A DNA stretch of 63,179 nucleotides from C7867-006 sp964453075 (GTDB taxonomy: Bacteria > Patescibacteriota > Minisyncoccia > Phycocordibacterales > DATDWN01), in assembly GCA_964453075.1 (NCBI GenBank), contig CAYVNM010000005.1:1-63179 (forward strand), read 5' to 3'. This document shows, in pieces, positions 40,098 through 49,496 of the stretch (positions are counted from its first letter, which is position 1; every line of letters starts with the position of its first letter). A model generated the notes under the pieces. That model saw only the letters and a program-made list of their open reading frames with translations, had not been told where the DNA came from and did no database searches. Both the position numbers and the translations under genes were made by a program.

Positions 40098-41351
40098 ATG
40101 GAAAAATTAAAATCAAAGGGCGTCTATATACTACGCTGGTTTGAAAGATACACAAAAACAGATATGGTTTATTTGGCCCATGGTGGTTTTTGGCTTGGTT
40201 TGGGTCAAATAGTTGCTTCTGGATCAGCGCTACTTACATCTATTGCTTTTGCTAACCTACTTTCCCAAGATGTTTTTGGTATTTACAAATACGTACTATC
40301 AATATCTAGTATATTAGCTATAACAACGTTAACTGGTATGGACTCTGCAGTCACCCAGGCAGTTGCAAGGGGTTACGACGGAACCTTATTACCTGCCGTT
40401 AAAGAGAAGATAAAATGGGGAACACTGGGTTCAGTTTTCTCTTTCCTAATGGGTATCTACTATTACACGCAAGGAAACTCCGTCTTAGCGTTCGCTTTTT
40501 GCATAGTAGCTGTGTTCATGCCGTTTACTGAGGCTTTTGATATGTATAATTCCCTTTTATGGGGCAAGAAAAAATTTGATACACAAACAAAATACAACAT
40601 TATTAGGAAGATCTTTACCCTTGTATTAACACTAGGATCACTTTTTTTAACAAAAAATATTTTCGTTATATTGATTGTCTATTTTGGAACAATTACTATA
40701 CCGGCAGGATATTTCCTATACAAATCAACAAAAGAACATCTGACAAACAGAGACACTGATCCAAACACAATTCCCTATGGAAAAAATTTAAGTCTTATAA
40801 ATATAATAGGGTTGGTATTGGGAGAGTTGGACAAAATTTTGATTTTCCATTATTTAGGTGCAGCAAATTTGGCTATCTATACACTAGCTATTGCTCCTAA
40901 CGACCAAATAAAAGGGTTGTTGAAAAATGTAAATTCTTTGGCAATGCCCCAATTCTCAAAAAAAACTGCTGAAGAAATCCAAGGATCAATTTGGCACAAA
41001 ATTTGGATACTTGGCCTGGTAACAGGGATGATTGTTTTACTTTATATATTAATAGCTCCAGCTTTTTTTGGTATATTTTTCCCAAAATACCTAAGCGCAA
41101 TACCTTATTCTCAAGTATTGTCACTTTCTTTAATTCCTGTAGTTATGGCTGGATTAATATACACAGCTCTTGAATCCCAAAAAGACAAAACCGGAATATA
41201 CAAATATAACCTCTATAATAACATATTCAGCATTATCATTTTGGTTCCTTTTGTTTATTACTTAGGAATATGGGGTGCCATATTTTCTCGTTTTGCAAGC
41301 AGATTATTCTTGTTTGCCCTAGCAAGTAGACTTGTAAAGAATATGTATTAA
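40098..41351 (+). CDS. Oligosaccharide flippase (Wzx/MATE-like)
   Basis: 417 residues with about 12 hydrophobic helices. N-terminal GGFWLGLGQIVASGSALLTSIAFANLLS and the order of charged loops fit polysaccharide exporters (polysacc_synt family). It moves lipid-linked sugars across the membrane. It is the only plus-strand gene of the glycan locus, divergent from the ligase-like gene and overlapping the next gene tail to tail by 4 nt. A -10-like TAATAT (40081-40086) lies 11 nt upstream of the ATG. Confidence 0.85.
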   Translation: MEKLKSKGVYILRWFERYTKTDMVYLAHGGFWLGLGQIVASGSALLTSIAFANLLSQDVFGIYKYVLSISSILAITTLTGMDSAVTQAVARGYDGTLLPAVKEKIKWGTLGSVFSFLMGIYYYTQGNSVLAFAFCIVAVFMPFTEAFDMYNSLLWGKKKFDTQTKYNIIRKIFTLVLTLGSLFLTKNIFVILIVYFGTITIPAGYFLYKSTKEHLTNRDTDPNTIPYGKNLSLINIIGLVLGELDKILIFHYLGAANLAIYTLAIAPNDQIKGLLKNVNSLAMPQFSKKTAEEIQGSIWHKIWILGLVTGMIVLLYILIAPAFFGIFFPKYLSAIPYSQVLSLSLIPVVMAGLIYTALESQKDKTGIYKYNLYNNIFSIIILVPFVYYLGIWGAIFSRFASRLFLFALASRLVKNMY

Positions 41352-43039
41352 TCTGCCTGATAGATTGTAAACCTGTCGTTTCTCCAGACAATTTTTAAGT
41401 AAATAGGAATAGTCCAGCTATCTTTTTCTTTATCAAAAACAACATAAGAAACATTGTAATTTTTTAAAGTTTTTAATTTATCCTTTTTAAAAACACCAAA
41501 CTGTTCCTCCATATCAGAAAAATACTTCTCTCCTACTAATGTATACCGTGTCTCAAACTGACCACAATTTTTACCAAAAAAATCTAGATGTAAGATTAGA
41601 CAAATTTTCACACTACGATTGCGTACCATGTGTCTATGTGCTGTATACCCTGCCCCTGCATACTTACGCATATCTCTCTTGATATCTTCCCTATTTAGAT
41701 TTTCAAAAATTCTTGATGCTAGATACCTATTTTTTATATTCTCATCTTTGTCTATTTGAAGTAAGGCGTTTGGATGAAATAAAACATAATTATGTGTCAT
41801 TACCGGAACATATGAGGAAAAATCATCATTAGCCAAAATTACTGAATCTTCTGGTGTGTTATCTTTAAGCCACTCCAATGGAGCATAATAAACTTCATTA
41901 TCTAATAATCTACCATTTACATTAGTCCACACTCTCAATTGGAACATAAAAAAACTAATAACAAATAAGACGTAAACGCCAAAGGTAATTATTTTGTAAT
42001 AATTCCAATTTTTAAAATCATCACAATTTTTTTGTACAAACAAACATAGTAAAATTACTGACCACAACTCAACAAATCTGCCGACGTGTACCGCTATTTC
42101 TAGATCCTTTCCTGTAAAAACATTACTTACTGTTGCCAGAAAGAGTCCAAAAGAAACAGAATATATCATGATTAACTCGTGGTGAAGAAACCTATTTCTA
42201 AACAAATAAAGTAGAGACAAGCCGATCATTAGAACCAAAGAATATATGAGAGCAGGAGTTCCTATCATATGTGTACTAACTAGTCCTATCCTATAGAATG
42301 TTTCAAAATACAATGGATGTCCTATCTGTTTAAATGAATAATAAACAAACGGAATAGATGCTACAAATACAGCAACAGAAACAAGCCACAAATACCGATA
42401 CTTTTTGAAAGGTTGAAAAAAAGTTGATAACAGAAGCACAAAAAATGTTACAAAAATTATTTGTGCTAAATAAGTATAAACATAGACAGAAACAGTGGAT
42501 GACAAGAACAAAAGTAACAAATTTCTTTTGGAATCTGGTTCTCTTAAATACATAACTAAACTAACTAACCACATCAAAAAGATTGGATAAATTATCTGCA
42601 TAGCAACAGGACGGGCCAGATACCAATAAATAAACAGAAACACAAAACTTATGGCCCATGGAATATATTTTTTTTCCATTCCAAAAAATAAAAAAATACA
42701 ATACAACAAAACACCAAACAATAAAAACCACAAAACCTGATTAAATATTATTGAATATTGAATCGACAAACCTAAAATAAAAGGAGTAGACCATAACCAA
42801 TCACCTACAAAAAAGGATGGGGACAATTCATTTTTATTTTCTTTTATGTACTGATTACCAACAAAGAATTTACCTTCAGATATCTCTACAGCACGTGAAT
42901 AGTAGTAATTACTATCATCCATTATTTCAACTGGAACTTTCGGATAGCCATTATCAGAAAACAAAAACATCAACAAAAAAGGTAACACAGCAAACAAAAC
43001 AGAAACACATATTGATATAATAAAATTATTATTTTTCAT
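41348..43039 (-). CDS. Multi-pass membrane protein, probably GT-C-type glycosyltransferase
   Basis: 563 residues from ATG 43039. About 11 transmembrane helices followed by a C-terminal extracytoplasmic-type domain of about 190 residues. The first loop contains acidic residues (VEIMDDSNYYYSRA) where GT-C enzymes carry their catalytic Asp. No close family recognised. The position in the glycan cluster and topology support a lipid-linked-sugar glycosyltransferase. It overlaps the upstream methyltransferase by 11 nt. Confidence 0.6.
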   Translation of the reverse strand: MKNNNFIISICVSVLFAVLPFLLMFLFSDNGYPKVPVEIMDDSNYYYSRAVEISEGKFFVGNQYIKENKNELSPSFFVGDWLWSTPFILGLSIQYSIIFNQVLWFLLFGVLLYCIFLFFGMEKKYIPWAISFVFLFIYWYLARPVAMQIIYPIFLMWLVSLVMYLREPDSKRNLLLLFLSSTVSVYVYTYLAQIIFVTFFVLLLSTFFQPFKKYRYLWLVSVAVFVASIPFVYYSFKQIGHPLYFETFYRIGLVSTHMIGTPALIYSLVLMIGLSLLYLFRNRFLHHELIMIYSVSFGLFLATVSNVFTGKDLEIAVHVGRFVELWSVILLCLFVQKNCDDFKNWNYYKIITFGVYVLFVISFFMFQLRVWTNVNGRLLDNEVYYAPLEWLKDNTPEDSVILANDDFSSYVPVMTHNYVLFHPNALLQIDKDENIKNRYLASRIFENLNREDIKRDMRKYAGAGYTAHRHMVRNRSVKICLILHLDFFGKNCGQFETRYTLVGEKYFSDMEEQFGVFKKDKLKTLKNYNVSYVVFDKEKDSWTIPIYLKIVWRNDRFTIYQAD

Positions 43040-43904
43040 TCTTTTCTGCAATTAAGAAAAAATTGTCGTGTAAATTTATAGGTATATGTATTTTTGACAA
43101 CAAACCTTTTGAGAAAAATTTGGATAAGATATTCCAAAATTCTATTTTCTGCCACTTATAAAGCATTTTGAAAATATATTGTAAAGTAAAATGCTTACCA
43201 ATAGTCCCAGAATACAAAATACTAAAACCATTTTTTACCAAAAAAGCTTCTAAGTTTTTCGGAGAAAAATAAAATAGATGTTCTGGAGGAATCACTAAAT
43301 GCCAATTAGTTTTTAATATTCTAGCAAGTAGACTTTGACCATTCGGTGTATTAACTACGAGCAATCCTTTAGTTTTCAAAATTCTTTTCACCTCGGAAAG
43401 TTCAACAAAAGGATCAGTGAAGTGCTCCAAAACATCAAGCATTGTAATAATATCAAAAAATTGATCGGGATAATGGTTGCTTAATAAATCACCTGTTATA
43501 ACGTCTATACCGGCCCTACGAGCCTCTTTGGCAGCATGATCTGACATCTCCACCCCACTGACCTCATACCCCCTATTTTTGGCTAATTTAAGAAAAAAAC
43601 CCGTCGCAGCCCCTATATCAAGAAGTCTCCCTTTCTTGTCTTTATACTTATCAAATAAATCTAAATATTTATTAAAAACTGGAACCATTGGCTCTTTATC
43701 TTCATCATAATTGACATAACCAAAACCGCCACCAGCACCAGAAAAGTAGTCTTCATTGTATATAGATACAAGATCTGGGATAGGATGAACAAAGATAAGT
43801 TTACAATCATTACAAATAAAAAGTTTGTAATTTTTCTTACTCCCCCAAAAAACCACACCTCCTCCACAATTTGGACATTCTATTTTGATATTTTTATTTT
43901 CCAT
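43029..43904 (-). CDS. SAM-dependent methyltransferase with N-terminal zinc ribbon
   Basis: 291 residues. Zinc ribbon CPNC/CNDC (about 10-35), then a methyltransf_23-type Rossmann domain: LLDIGAATGFFLKLA (motif I), GVEMSD, DIITMLDVLEHFTDP and a motif III around ILKTKGLLVVNTPNG. Enzymes of this type often methylate sugars or lipid carriers in surface glycan loci. It overlaps both neighbours (11 and 25 nt), so translation is tightly coupled. Confidence 0.85.
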   Translation of the reverse strand: MENKNIKIECPNCGGGVVFWGSKKNYKLFICNDCKLIFVHPIPDLVSIYNEDYFSGAGGGFGYVNYDEDKEPMVPVFNKYLDLFDKYKDKKGRLLDIGAATGFFLKLAKNRGYEVSGVEMSDHAAKEARRAGIDVITGDLLSNHYPDQFFDIITMLDVLEHFTDPFVELSEVKRILKTKGLLVVNTPNGQSLLARILKTNWHLVIPPEHLFYFSPKNLEAFLVKNGFSILYSGTIGKHFTLQYIFKMLYKWQKIEFWNILSKFFSKGLLSKIHIPINLHDNFFLIAEKNEK

Positions 43905-44581
43905 GGAGCCAATATTCCTTCGCTAATAATGTGACTAGAAATCTTTGATTCTCCACCGACACGATTAACAAAAGTGATTGGTACTTCAAGAAAGTTTGCG
44001 CCAGTTTTATAGAGTAAATATTTTATTTCCATGATAAAAGCATACCCAGACATATCCATTTTTGAAAAATCTATTTTTCTAAGATAATCAGCTGATATAA
44101 CATTAAAACCCCCCGTACAATCCTTTATTGGCAAACCGGTTATAATTCTACAATACAAATTACCACAAAAACTTAAAACCCTCCTCCACAACTCCCACCC
44201 AACAGTTTTTCCCCCCACAACGTATCTAGAACCCACCACAACAGAATATTTGTCAGATTCTTTTATCATTTGATTCAAATATTTTGGATCATGAGACATA
44301 TCAGCATCCATCATCACTATTTTTCTTACATTAATGTCTTTTAGTACTTCTTTGAATGCGTTTATATATGCCTTACCAAGACCACCCTTACTCTCCCTGG
44401 TTACAAGTATTAAATTTGGGTACTTGTATTTTAAGTCAGAAACCACTTTACCAGTACCATCTGGAGAATTATCATCAGCAACAACTACACTTATACCAGG
44501 AATATTATCAAAAATTAGAGGAATCAATACCTTTATGTTTTCTCTTTCATTATATGTTGGTATAACAACAACTTCTTTCAT
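43880..44581 (-). CDS. Polyprenyl-phosphate mannosyltransferase-like GT2
   Basis: 233 residues. VVVIPTYNERENI, VVADDNSPDGTG and the metal-binding MMDADMSHDP are the GT2 signatures of dolichol-phosphate-mannose synthases; ITGLPIKDCTGGF and the C-terminal VNRVGGESKIS confirm the subfamily. It would transfer a sugar from NDP-sugar to undecaprenyl phosphate, giving the donor that the GT-C proteins here need. There is no C-terminal membrane domain. Confidence 0.9.
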   Translation of the reverse strand: MKEVVVIPTYNERENIKVLIPLIFDNIPGISVVVADDNSPDGTGKVVSDLKYKYPNLILVTRESKGGLGKAYINAFKEVLKDINVRKIVMMDADMSHDPKYLNQMIKESDKYSVVVGSRYVVGGKTVGWELWRRVLSFCGNLYCRIITGLPIKDCTGGFNVISADYLRKIDFSKMDMSGYAFIMEIKYLLYKTGANFLEVPITFVNRVGGESKISSHIISEGILAPWKIKISK

Positions 44582-45708
44582 TTTTTTATAAAATCCAATA
44601 TCATCTTTGCTCTCCTATCCCACGTATATTTATTCTTAACATCTTCAAATGCTTTATCTGATATTTTTGCACCAAGTTCTGGATTGTTTTTTAATTTAAT
44701 TATAGATTCAGCTAGCTGTTTCGGATTATTTGGCTCAATAAGCATAGCATTTTTTCCGTCCTCCAACACTTCTTTCACCGATGGTAACGATGTTGTAATA
44801 ATCGGTTTTCTACTTGCCATATATTCAAAAATTTTAAGAGGAGACATAAAGAAACTATAGTGTTCATTTTCTGGATACGGAGCAACAAAAACATCACACA
44901 ACATAGAATAATTGACGACTTCAGAATAAGGAACTTTCCCGACAAATACTACCTTATCACTGACATTCAAATCTTTAGACATTTTTTTGTAGTACTCCAA
45001 ATCATCTTTTTCTCCTCCAACAACCAAAAACTTATAACTATCATCTAGAAATTTTAATGATTTCAGACAATCAGAAACCCCTTTTTCCATACCCATAGTT
45101 TTAAGAGTTCCGATATAACCAAAAACAAAGTCATCTTCTTTTATATTATTAATGCTTATTTTTGATTTTTTTTCGCTAAATTCTTCTAAATCAACAGATG
45201 AAGGAGCAATAATAACATTGGAACTAGAAATGCCAGATTTAATAAAACGATCCTTTATAAAAGATGTTAAACAAACGACTTTCCTTTTCTTGGTAAAGAT
45301 AAGACTTAATGGAAATTTAATTTTTTTTGGAAAAGAATGTTGTTCAATAATAATTTTCGGAAAAAACAAAGCAGAGTACAAATCTCTGGAATACAAATAA
45401 TCAAATGGTTTAAAAAGAATATATATTCTTGCTGATAAATAAAAAGATATGAATCTGAGCCAATAAAATACAGGATTTCCACTCCCAGCAAACAAATCAA
45501 CACAAGGTAACATCTTTACTTTAAATGTCCTCGGAATTTTATAATACTCAAACAAATCAATATTTTTTTGTACCAATCTATATGGCAAAACCAAAGTAAC
45601 ATCAACACCGTTTTTTGAGAATGATTTGCACATATTAACTATTTGGACTGAATGTGCCCAGCCACCAACAAAAGTGGCATTTGTAATGTAAGCCAACCTC
45701 ATATTCAT
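44578..45708 (-). CDS. Glycosyltransferase family 4 (GT-B), copy 1
   Basis: 376 residues (a Met at 45702 is an alternative). N-terminal Rossmann start LAYITNATFVGGWAHSVQ and the C-terminal donor domain FGYIGTLKTMGMEKGV, VVGGEKDDLEYY, VGKVPYSEVVNYS, PLKIFEYMASRKPII. The E-x7-E region reads SPLKIFEYMA. The sugar is unknown. Overlaps both neighbours by 4 nt. Confidence 0.9.
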   Translation of the reverse strand: MNMRLAYITNATFVGGWAHSVQIVNMCKSFSKNGVDVTLVLPYRLVQKNIDLFEYYKIPRTFKVKMLPCVDLFAGSGNPVFYWLRFISFYLSARIYILFKPFDYLYSRDLYSALFFPKIIIEQHSFPKKIKFPLSLIFTKKRKVVCLTSFIKDRFIKSGISSSNVIIAPSSVDLEEFSEKKSKISINNIKEDDFVFGYIGTLKTMGMEKGVSDCLKSLKFLDDSYKFLVVGGEKDDLEYYKKMSKDLNVSDKVVFVGKVPYSEVVNYSMLCDVFVAPYPENEHYSFFMSPLKIFEYMASRKPIITTSLPSVKEVLEDGKNAMLIEPNNPKQLAESIIKLKNNPELGAKISDKAFEDVKNKYTWDRRAKMILDFIKK

Positions 45709-46532
45709 GGTTTATCAATAGAATATATTCTTTCGACCATATTTAAACCCTTTTCTTCTTCTTTTGTATTTGATTTTTCAGTTTTGTGTATATAACCCCT
45801 CTCTCCTTCCAAACAATATTCGCTCATTCTATAGTAATTAGATATAGCCTTAATCCTTGGTTGTAGTCCTTTTTGATCAATTAGTCTTTGTAATGGATAT
45901 ATAACAGAATTCCACTCACTTAAATCAGAAAGTGTACTAAAACTAGAAGTCTCTCCAATTCTCGTCATTTTAGTTTCGGAAAGATCAAATTTGCCCCCCA
46001 TGTAATCCAACATTTCTCTTGTATAAAATTCAAACGAACCTCTCAGTGACAGTTTCTTTGGCAACCGTAACCATTCTCTGAGTCTTCTCTGAGCATTACC
46101 TGTCGTATTTGTGAGAATCAACCAATCATTTTGAGGCAAAATATTCAAATACACTTTGTCTGTTAAAATGAAGTTGTCATCGTGAGTAAATAGGAATTTA
46201 TCATATTTTTTATAATCGTAATTTTCTAACCACTGATTTGAACAACCTAAATCCCCAATTGTATTTGGGTGAAGTTCATATTTCCAGCCTAATGCTTGAA
46301 TCTCATCTATTGTAGCTATCTTACGATAAAGCAATCTATCATAGAGTTCTCTGCGACCATATCCGAGATTATCCAAAACCCCTTCTTTTTCTTTTTCCGA
46401 AAATGATGGATCCCTGTGAGATATTACAAACAAATCCACCTCCCATCCTTCTGGAACTTTTTGTTTTGCTATTTGTTCATAAAAGGTTATTGGAAAATGC
46501 CATCCACTTGCCACTACAGCTAATTTTTTCAT
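45705..46532 (-). CDS. Unassigned protein of the glycan locus
   Basis: 275 residues, soluble. The start LAVVASGWHFPITFYEQI and the central KFLFTHDDNFIL look like the nucleotide and D-D motifs of a GT-A glycosyltransferase, and a segment with RRLREWLRLPKKLSLRGSF follows. I do not recognise a family. It is translationally coupled to genes on both sides (4-nt overlaps), which supports a role in building or modifying the same glycan. A sugar transferase is a guess. Confidence 0.5.
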   Translation of the reverse strand: MKKLAVVASGWHFPITFYEQIAKQKVPEGWEVDLFVISHRDPSFSEKEKEGVLDNLGYGRRELYDRLLYRKIATIDEIQALGWKYELHPNTIGDLGCSNQWLENYDYKKYDKFLFTHDDNFILTDKVYLNILPQNDWLILTNTTGNAQRRLREWLRLPKKLSLRGSFEFYTREMLDYMGGKFDLSETKMTRIGETSSFSTLSDLSEWNSVIYPLQRLIDQKGLQPRIKAISNYYRMSEYCLEGERGYIHKTEKSNTKEEEKGLNMVERIYSIDKP

Positions 46533-47092
46533 ATTTTTTTGATCATTGATAATGAAGGAAACCTATCATCTATTACTTCATACGGAACATTTGTATCTGT
46601 AATTCTAGGAAACCCATACTTAACCATCCAAGGAATATTATCTCTTTCCCCAGATGCCCCACCCTCAAAAACAACAATGGCACCATTTTGAACCCTATCT
46701 TTCACAGCTTCATAAAGGTTTTTTATTGTATCACCGTGGTTTGATACATCCACATGAAGAAAGTCAAAATCATCAGGTTTTTTCAACCACTCATTAAAAT
46801 CTACCCTGGATAAGGTTACATACTTTGTAAGTCCATATTTATCTATATTTCCCTGTGTTTCATTCATAGTTGAATGGTTATAAGCATAATCCTCAAAAAG
46901 ATCCTTGGCCTCAATATGTCCTTCTCCAATCTCATCCAACGCCATTGCCATTGCCACCGTAGAATAACCATACAATACACCTATTTCCACAATTTTTTTG
47001 GGTTTATGTTCTAAAACCAAATCATAAAAAGTCCGACCAATGTCGTTTTGAGCATACGAAGATTTTATATCAATTGGATTTTTATATTTCAT
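46529..47092 (-). CDS. Class I methyltransferase (methyltransf_24/CmcI-like)
   Basis: 187 residues. IVEIGVLYGYSTVAMAMAL is motif I, AKDLFEDYAY the strand 2 acid, FDFLHVDVSNHGD the following strand and VVFEGGASGERD a later conserved part. CmcI-like enzymes methylate hydroxyls of sugars or antibiotics. The region around DDRFPSLSMIKK matches the family end. Coupled to the unassigned gene behind it. Confidence 0.8.
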   Translation of the reverse strand: MKYKNPIDIKSSYAQNDIGRTFYDLVLEHKPKKIVEIGVLYGYSTVAMAMALDEIGEGHIEAKDLFEDYAYNHSTMNETQGNIDKYGLTKYVTLSRVDFNEWLKKPDDFDFLHVDVSNHGDTIKNLYEAVKDRVQNGAIVVFEGGASGERDNIPWMVKYGFPRITDTNVPYEVIDDRFPSLSMIKKI

Positions 47093-47123
47093 TTTACTTA
47101 TTAATTACAACCAAAATCACCTG

Positions 47124-48167
47124 TTAATTTAAAGAGTTTATTATTTTACAAACTTTTCTTACATCGCCAACGGAAACTCCATGATGTAATGGTAACAAAA
47201 GAAACTCATTCTCTATCCTATCCATATTTGGAAGATTTTGTTTTCCACCAAAAACAGAATATTTGTCATTTCTATAATGATGAGTACCGGAACTAATACC
47301 GTTTTCTTTTAAGACTTTTATTAAACTCTCTCTATTTTTTGACAGTGTATACCCAAACCACATGTGAGCAGTTATACCGTTTTTATTATATTCTGAAATA
47401 AGCTTTTTCCTATGTGAAATTAATTTGTCTACATTACCTAAGTTTCCCCTCCCTATAGAAGCGATAACATCGTTCATATGGTACTTATAACCTGCTTCAA
47501 CTATATCAGTGTCTCCAACCTTTTGTTTTAATTCTCTGTCATACCCAAACCACCTTAACTTTTTTGCACGCAGATAATCATCTTCGTTTTTACAAATTAT
47601 AAAACCACCATCAACAGAAGTCATTGTTTTTATAGCCTGCAAAGAAACACAAGTGAAATCTGCCTTACCCCAAAAATCAGAACCAATAGCCTGTGCCGCA
47701 TCTTCTATCAAAATTATATTTTTTTCTTTAGTTATTTCTAACAACTCCTTCAAACCTCTATTATTACCGCCAAAGTGGACAAAAACTATAACTTTTGTTT
47801 TTGGTGTAATTTTAGATTTAATATCTTCTACAGAGACATTAAGATCATCTTCCAGATCAGCAAAAATTACTTTCGCTCCATTGCGTACAGCTGGAAGTGA
47901 TGATGATGGATGAGTTAAAACCGGACAGATAATCTCGTCACCCTCCTTAACCCCACAAATATGATAAGCTATCTCAAGAGCTGCTGTTCCTGAATTTAAA
48001 GCAACAACATTTTTAAGTTTAAATTTTTTTCCAAACTCTTCTTCAAAAGCCTTTACCTGTGGACCCTCACCTATAGTTGCTCCATAATTTGACCGTGTTA
48101 ACAAAAGAAAAACATTCCAAATAGATTTGAAAGATATATAAGTTTTAAATAGATTTACTTTTCTCAT
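47124..48167 (-). CDS. DegT/DnrJ/EryC1-type sugar aminotransferase
   Basis: 347 residues. PLP enzyme of the DegT family. Substrate and cofactor segments are VALNSGTAALEIAYH, EIICPVLTHPSSSLPAV, ILIEDAAQAIGSD and the Schiff-base Lys in SLQAIKTMTSVDGG (S-F-H-x-x-K in most members; here LQAIK). The C-terminal GTHHYRND is typical. It converts a ketosugar nucleotide to an aminosugar, so the glycan probably contains an amino-deoxy sugar. Confidence 0.9.
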   Translation of the reverse strand: MRKVNLFKTYISFKSIWNVFLLLTRSNYGATIGEGPQVKAFEEEFGKKFKLKNVVALNSGTAALEIAYHICGVKEGDEIICPVLTHPSSSLPAVRNGAKVIFADLEDDLNVSVEDIKSKITPKTKVIVFVHFGGNNRGLKELLEITKEKNIILIEDAAQAIGSDFWGKADFTCVSLQAIKTMTSVDGGFIICKNEDDYLRAKKLRWFGYDRELKQKVGDTDIVEAGYKYHMNDVIASIGRGNLGNVDKLISHRKKLISEYNKNGITAHMWFGYTLSKNRESLIKVLKENGISSGTHHYRNDKYSVFGGKQNLPNMDRIENEFLLLPLHHGVSVGDVRKVCKIINSLN

Positions 48168-48192
48168 TTAATAAATATATCATCTATTAAAA

Positions 48193-49458
48193 CTAATCGA
48201 TAATCTTAAACTCCGGCAAAGGTACAACAAATTTTGCTTTTACTCCTTTTGCTTTCCAGTTCTTGATAATATAATCTGCAAAATGCCAAGCCAAAATTAA
48301 TATATAGTCTGGCTTGTCTTTCAAAATAATCTCGTTACTAACTATTGGGTTGTGAGTACCTGCCATATATTTACCAACTTTTTCTGTTCCCGGTAATTGA
48401 GCTATATAAGGAAGCAAGTCCTTCCCTAGACCAAAATAATTCATAACTACTACCCCTCTTGTTGGACATGAATCCGCAACTATTTTTAGTCCTTTTTTCT
48501 TTGCCATTAGCGCAAGCTCCAAGAAATCATGTTTACTTTTATTCACTCTATCTTTAAACTTTGCCCATGCTTTTGGAGTAAATAACCCTACCTTCTCCTC
48601 AATCTGAAGTAATTTTTTAACATTTGAACTGATTTTATGCTTCCCTTTCCACCCCGCATATACACGAATACTACCCTCACGAGTATTCATTCTATATGCA
48701 TCAAAAACTTCCATACCATAAAGTGAAAAGAGTTTAACCAAAGATTTTAAACTATATATACGAACATGTTCATGATAAATCTGATCAAACTGATTACCTT
48801 CAAAAACATCTAGAAGGTATTGACTCTCTGTAACTATTGTTCCGTTCTTTTGTAACAATGCCTGTAACCCCTTCATCACAGTACCTAAATTAGCCACATG
48901 TGCAAAAACGTTTGTGAATGTTATTACATCTGCTTTCCCATATTTTTTTGAAACATCTTTTGCAACCAACTCTCCAAAAAATTCTTGGATGGTATTTATC
49001 TTATTTTCTTTTTTAGCAGTATAAGCCATATTGGTTGGCTCAATTCCTAAAGTTTTCATTCCTTGGTCACGAAAAAAAGTTAGGAGGGTTCCATCATTTG
49101 AACCAATATCAATACAAAATGATTTTTTAGGTAAATTAAGGTTTGTTAATATCTGTTCTGTCAAAAGTCTCAAATGTTGTCTCAATGGTTCGGATATCCC
49201 TGTTCTATATACATAATTTGTTTTAGAGAAAAGAAGTTTTGGATCTACCACATGATCCAACTGACCAAGTCCAGATTCAGGACAAATCATAAGTCTTAGT
49301 GGATATTGAGCTTCTGGTTCATGTAACCCCTCTTCACTCAATAAGGCCCCTGCAGAAGGCTGAAAACCAAGATCGATTGCCTCAAAAAGATTTTTGGATC
49401 CTGTTATTTGACAACGATCCAATTTCCCCACAATGATATCATGCTTTGGTTTTTTCAT
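48193..49458 (-). CDS. NDP-hexose C-methyltransferase-like protein
   Basis: 421 residues. Three-part architecture of TylCIII-type C-methyltransferases: an N-terminal zinc-domain-like part (CQITGSKNLFEAIDLGFQPSA, later CPESGLGQ, so one Cys position of the four is not obvious), a central SAM domain (SFCIDIGSNDGTLLTFF, then FTNVFAHVAN) with the conserved IYHEHVRIYSL, and the C-terminal Rossmann part ending VPLPEFKIID. It would make a branched sugar or a related C- or O-methylated hexose. With the aminotransferase and epimerase it forms a sugar-nucleotide module. Confidence 0.88.
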   Translation of the reverse strand: MKKPKHDIIVGKLDRCQITGSKNLFEAIDLGFQPSAGALLSEEGLHEPEAQYPLRLMICPESGLGQLDHVVDPKLLFSKTNYVYRTGISEPLRQHLRLLTEQILTNLNLPKKSFCIDIGSNDGTLLTFFRDQGMKTLGIEPTNMAYTAKKENKINTIQEFFGELVAKDVSKKYGKADVITFTNVFAHVANLGTVMKGLQALLQKNGTIVTESQYLLDVFEGNQFDQIYHEHVRIYSLKSLVKLFSLYGMEVFDAYRMNTREGSIRVYAGWKGKHKISSNVKKLLQIEEKVGLFTPKAWAKFKDRVNKSKHDFLELALMAKKKGLKIVADSCPTRGVVVMNYFGLGKDLLPYIAQLPGTEKVGKYMAGTHNPIVSNEIILKDKPDYILILAWHFADYIIKNWKAKGVKAKFVVPLPEFKIID

Positions 49459-49496
49459 AGATGAGTATTTATATCAAAAATCAATAACTAATACAA

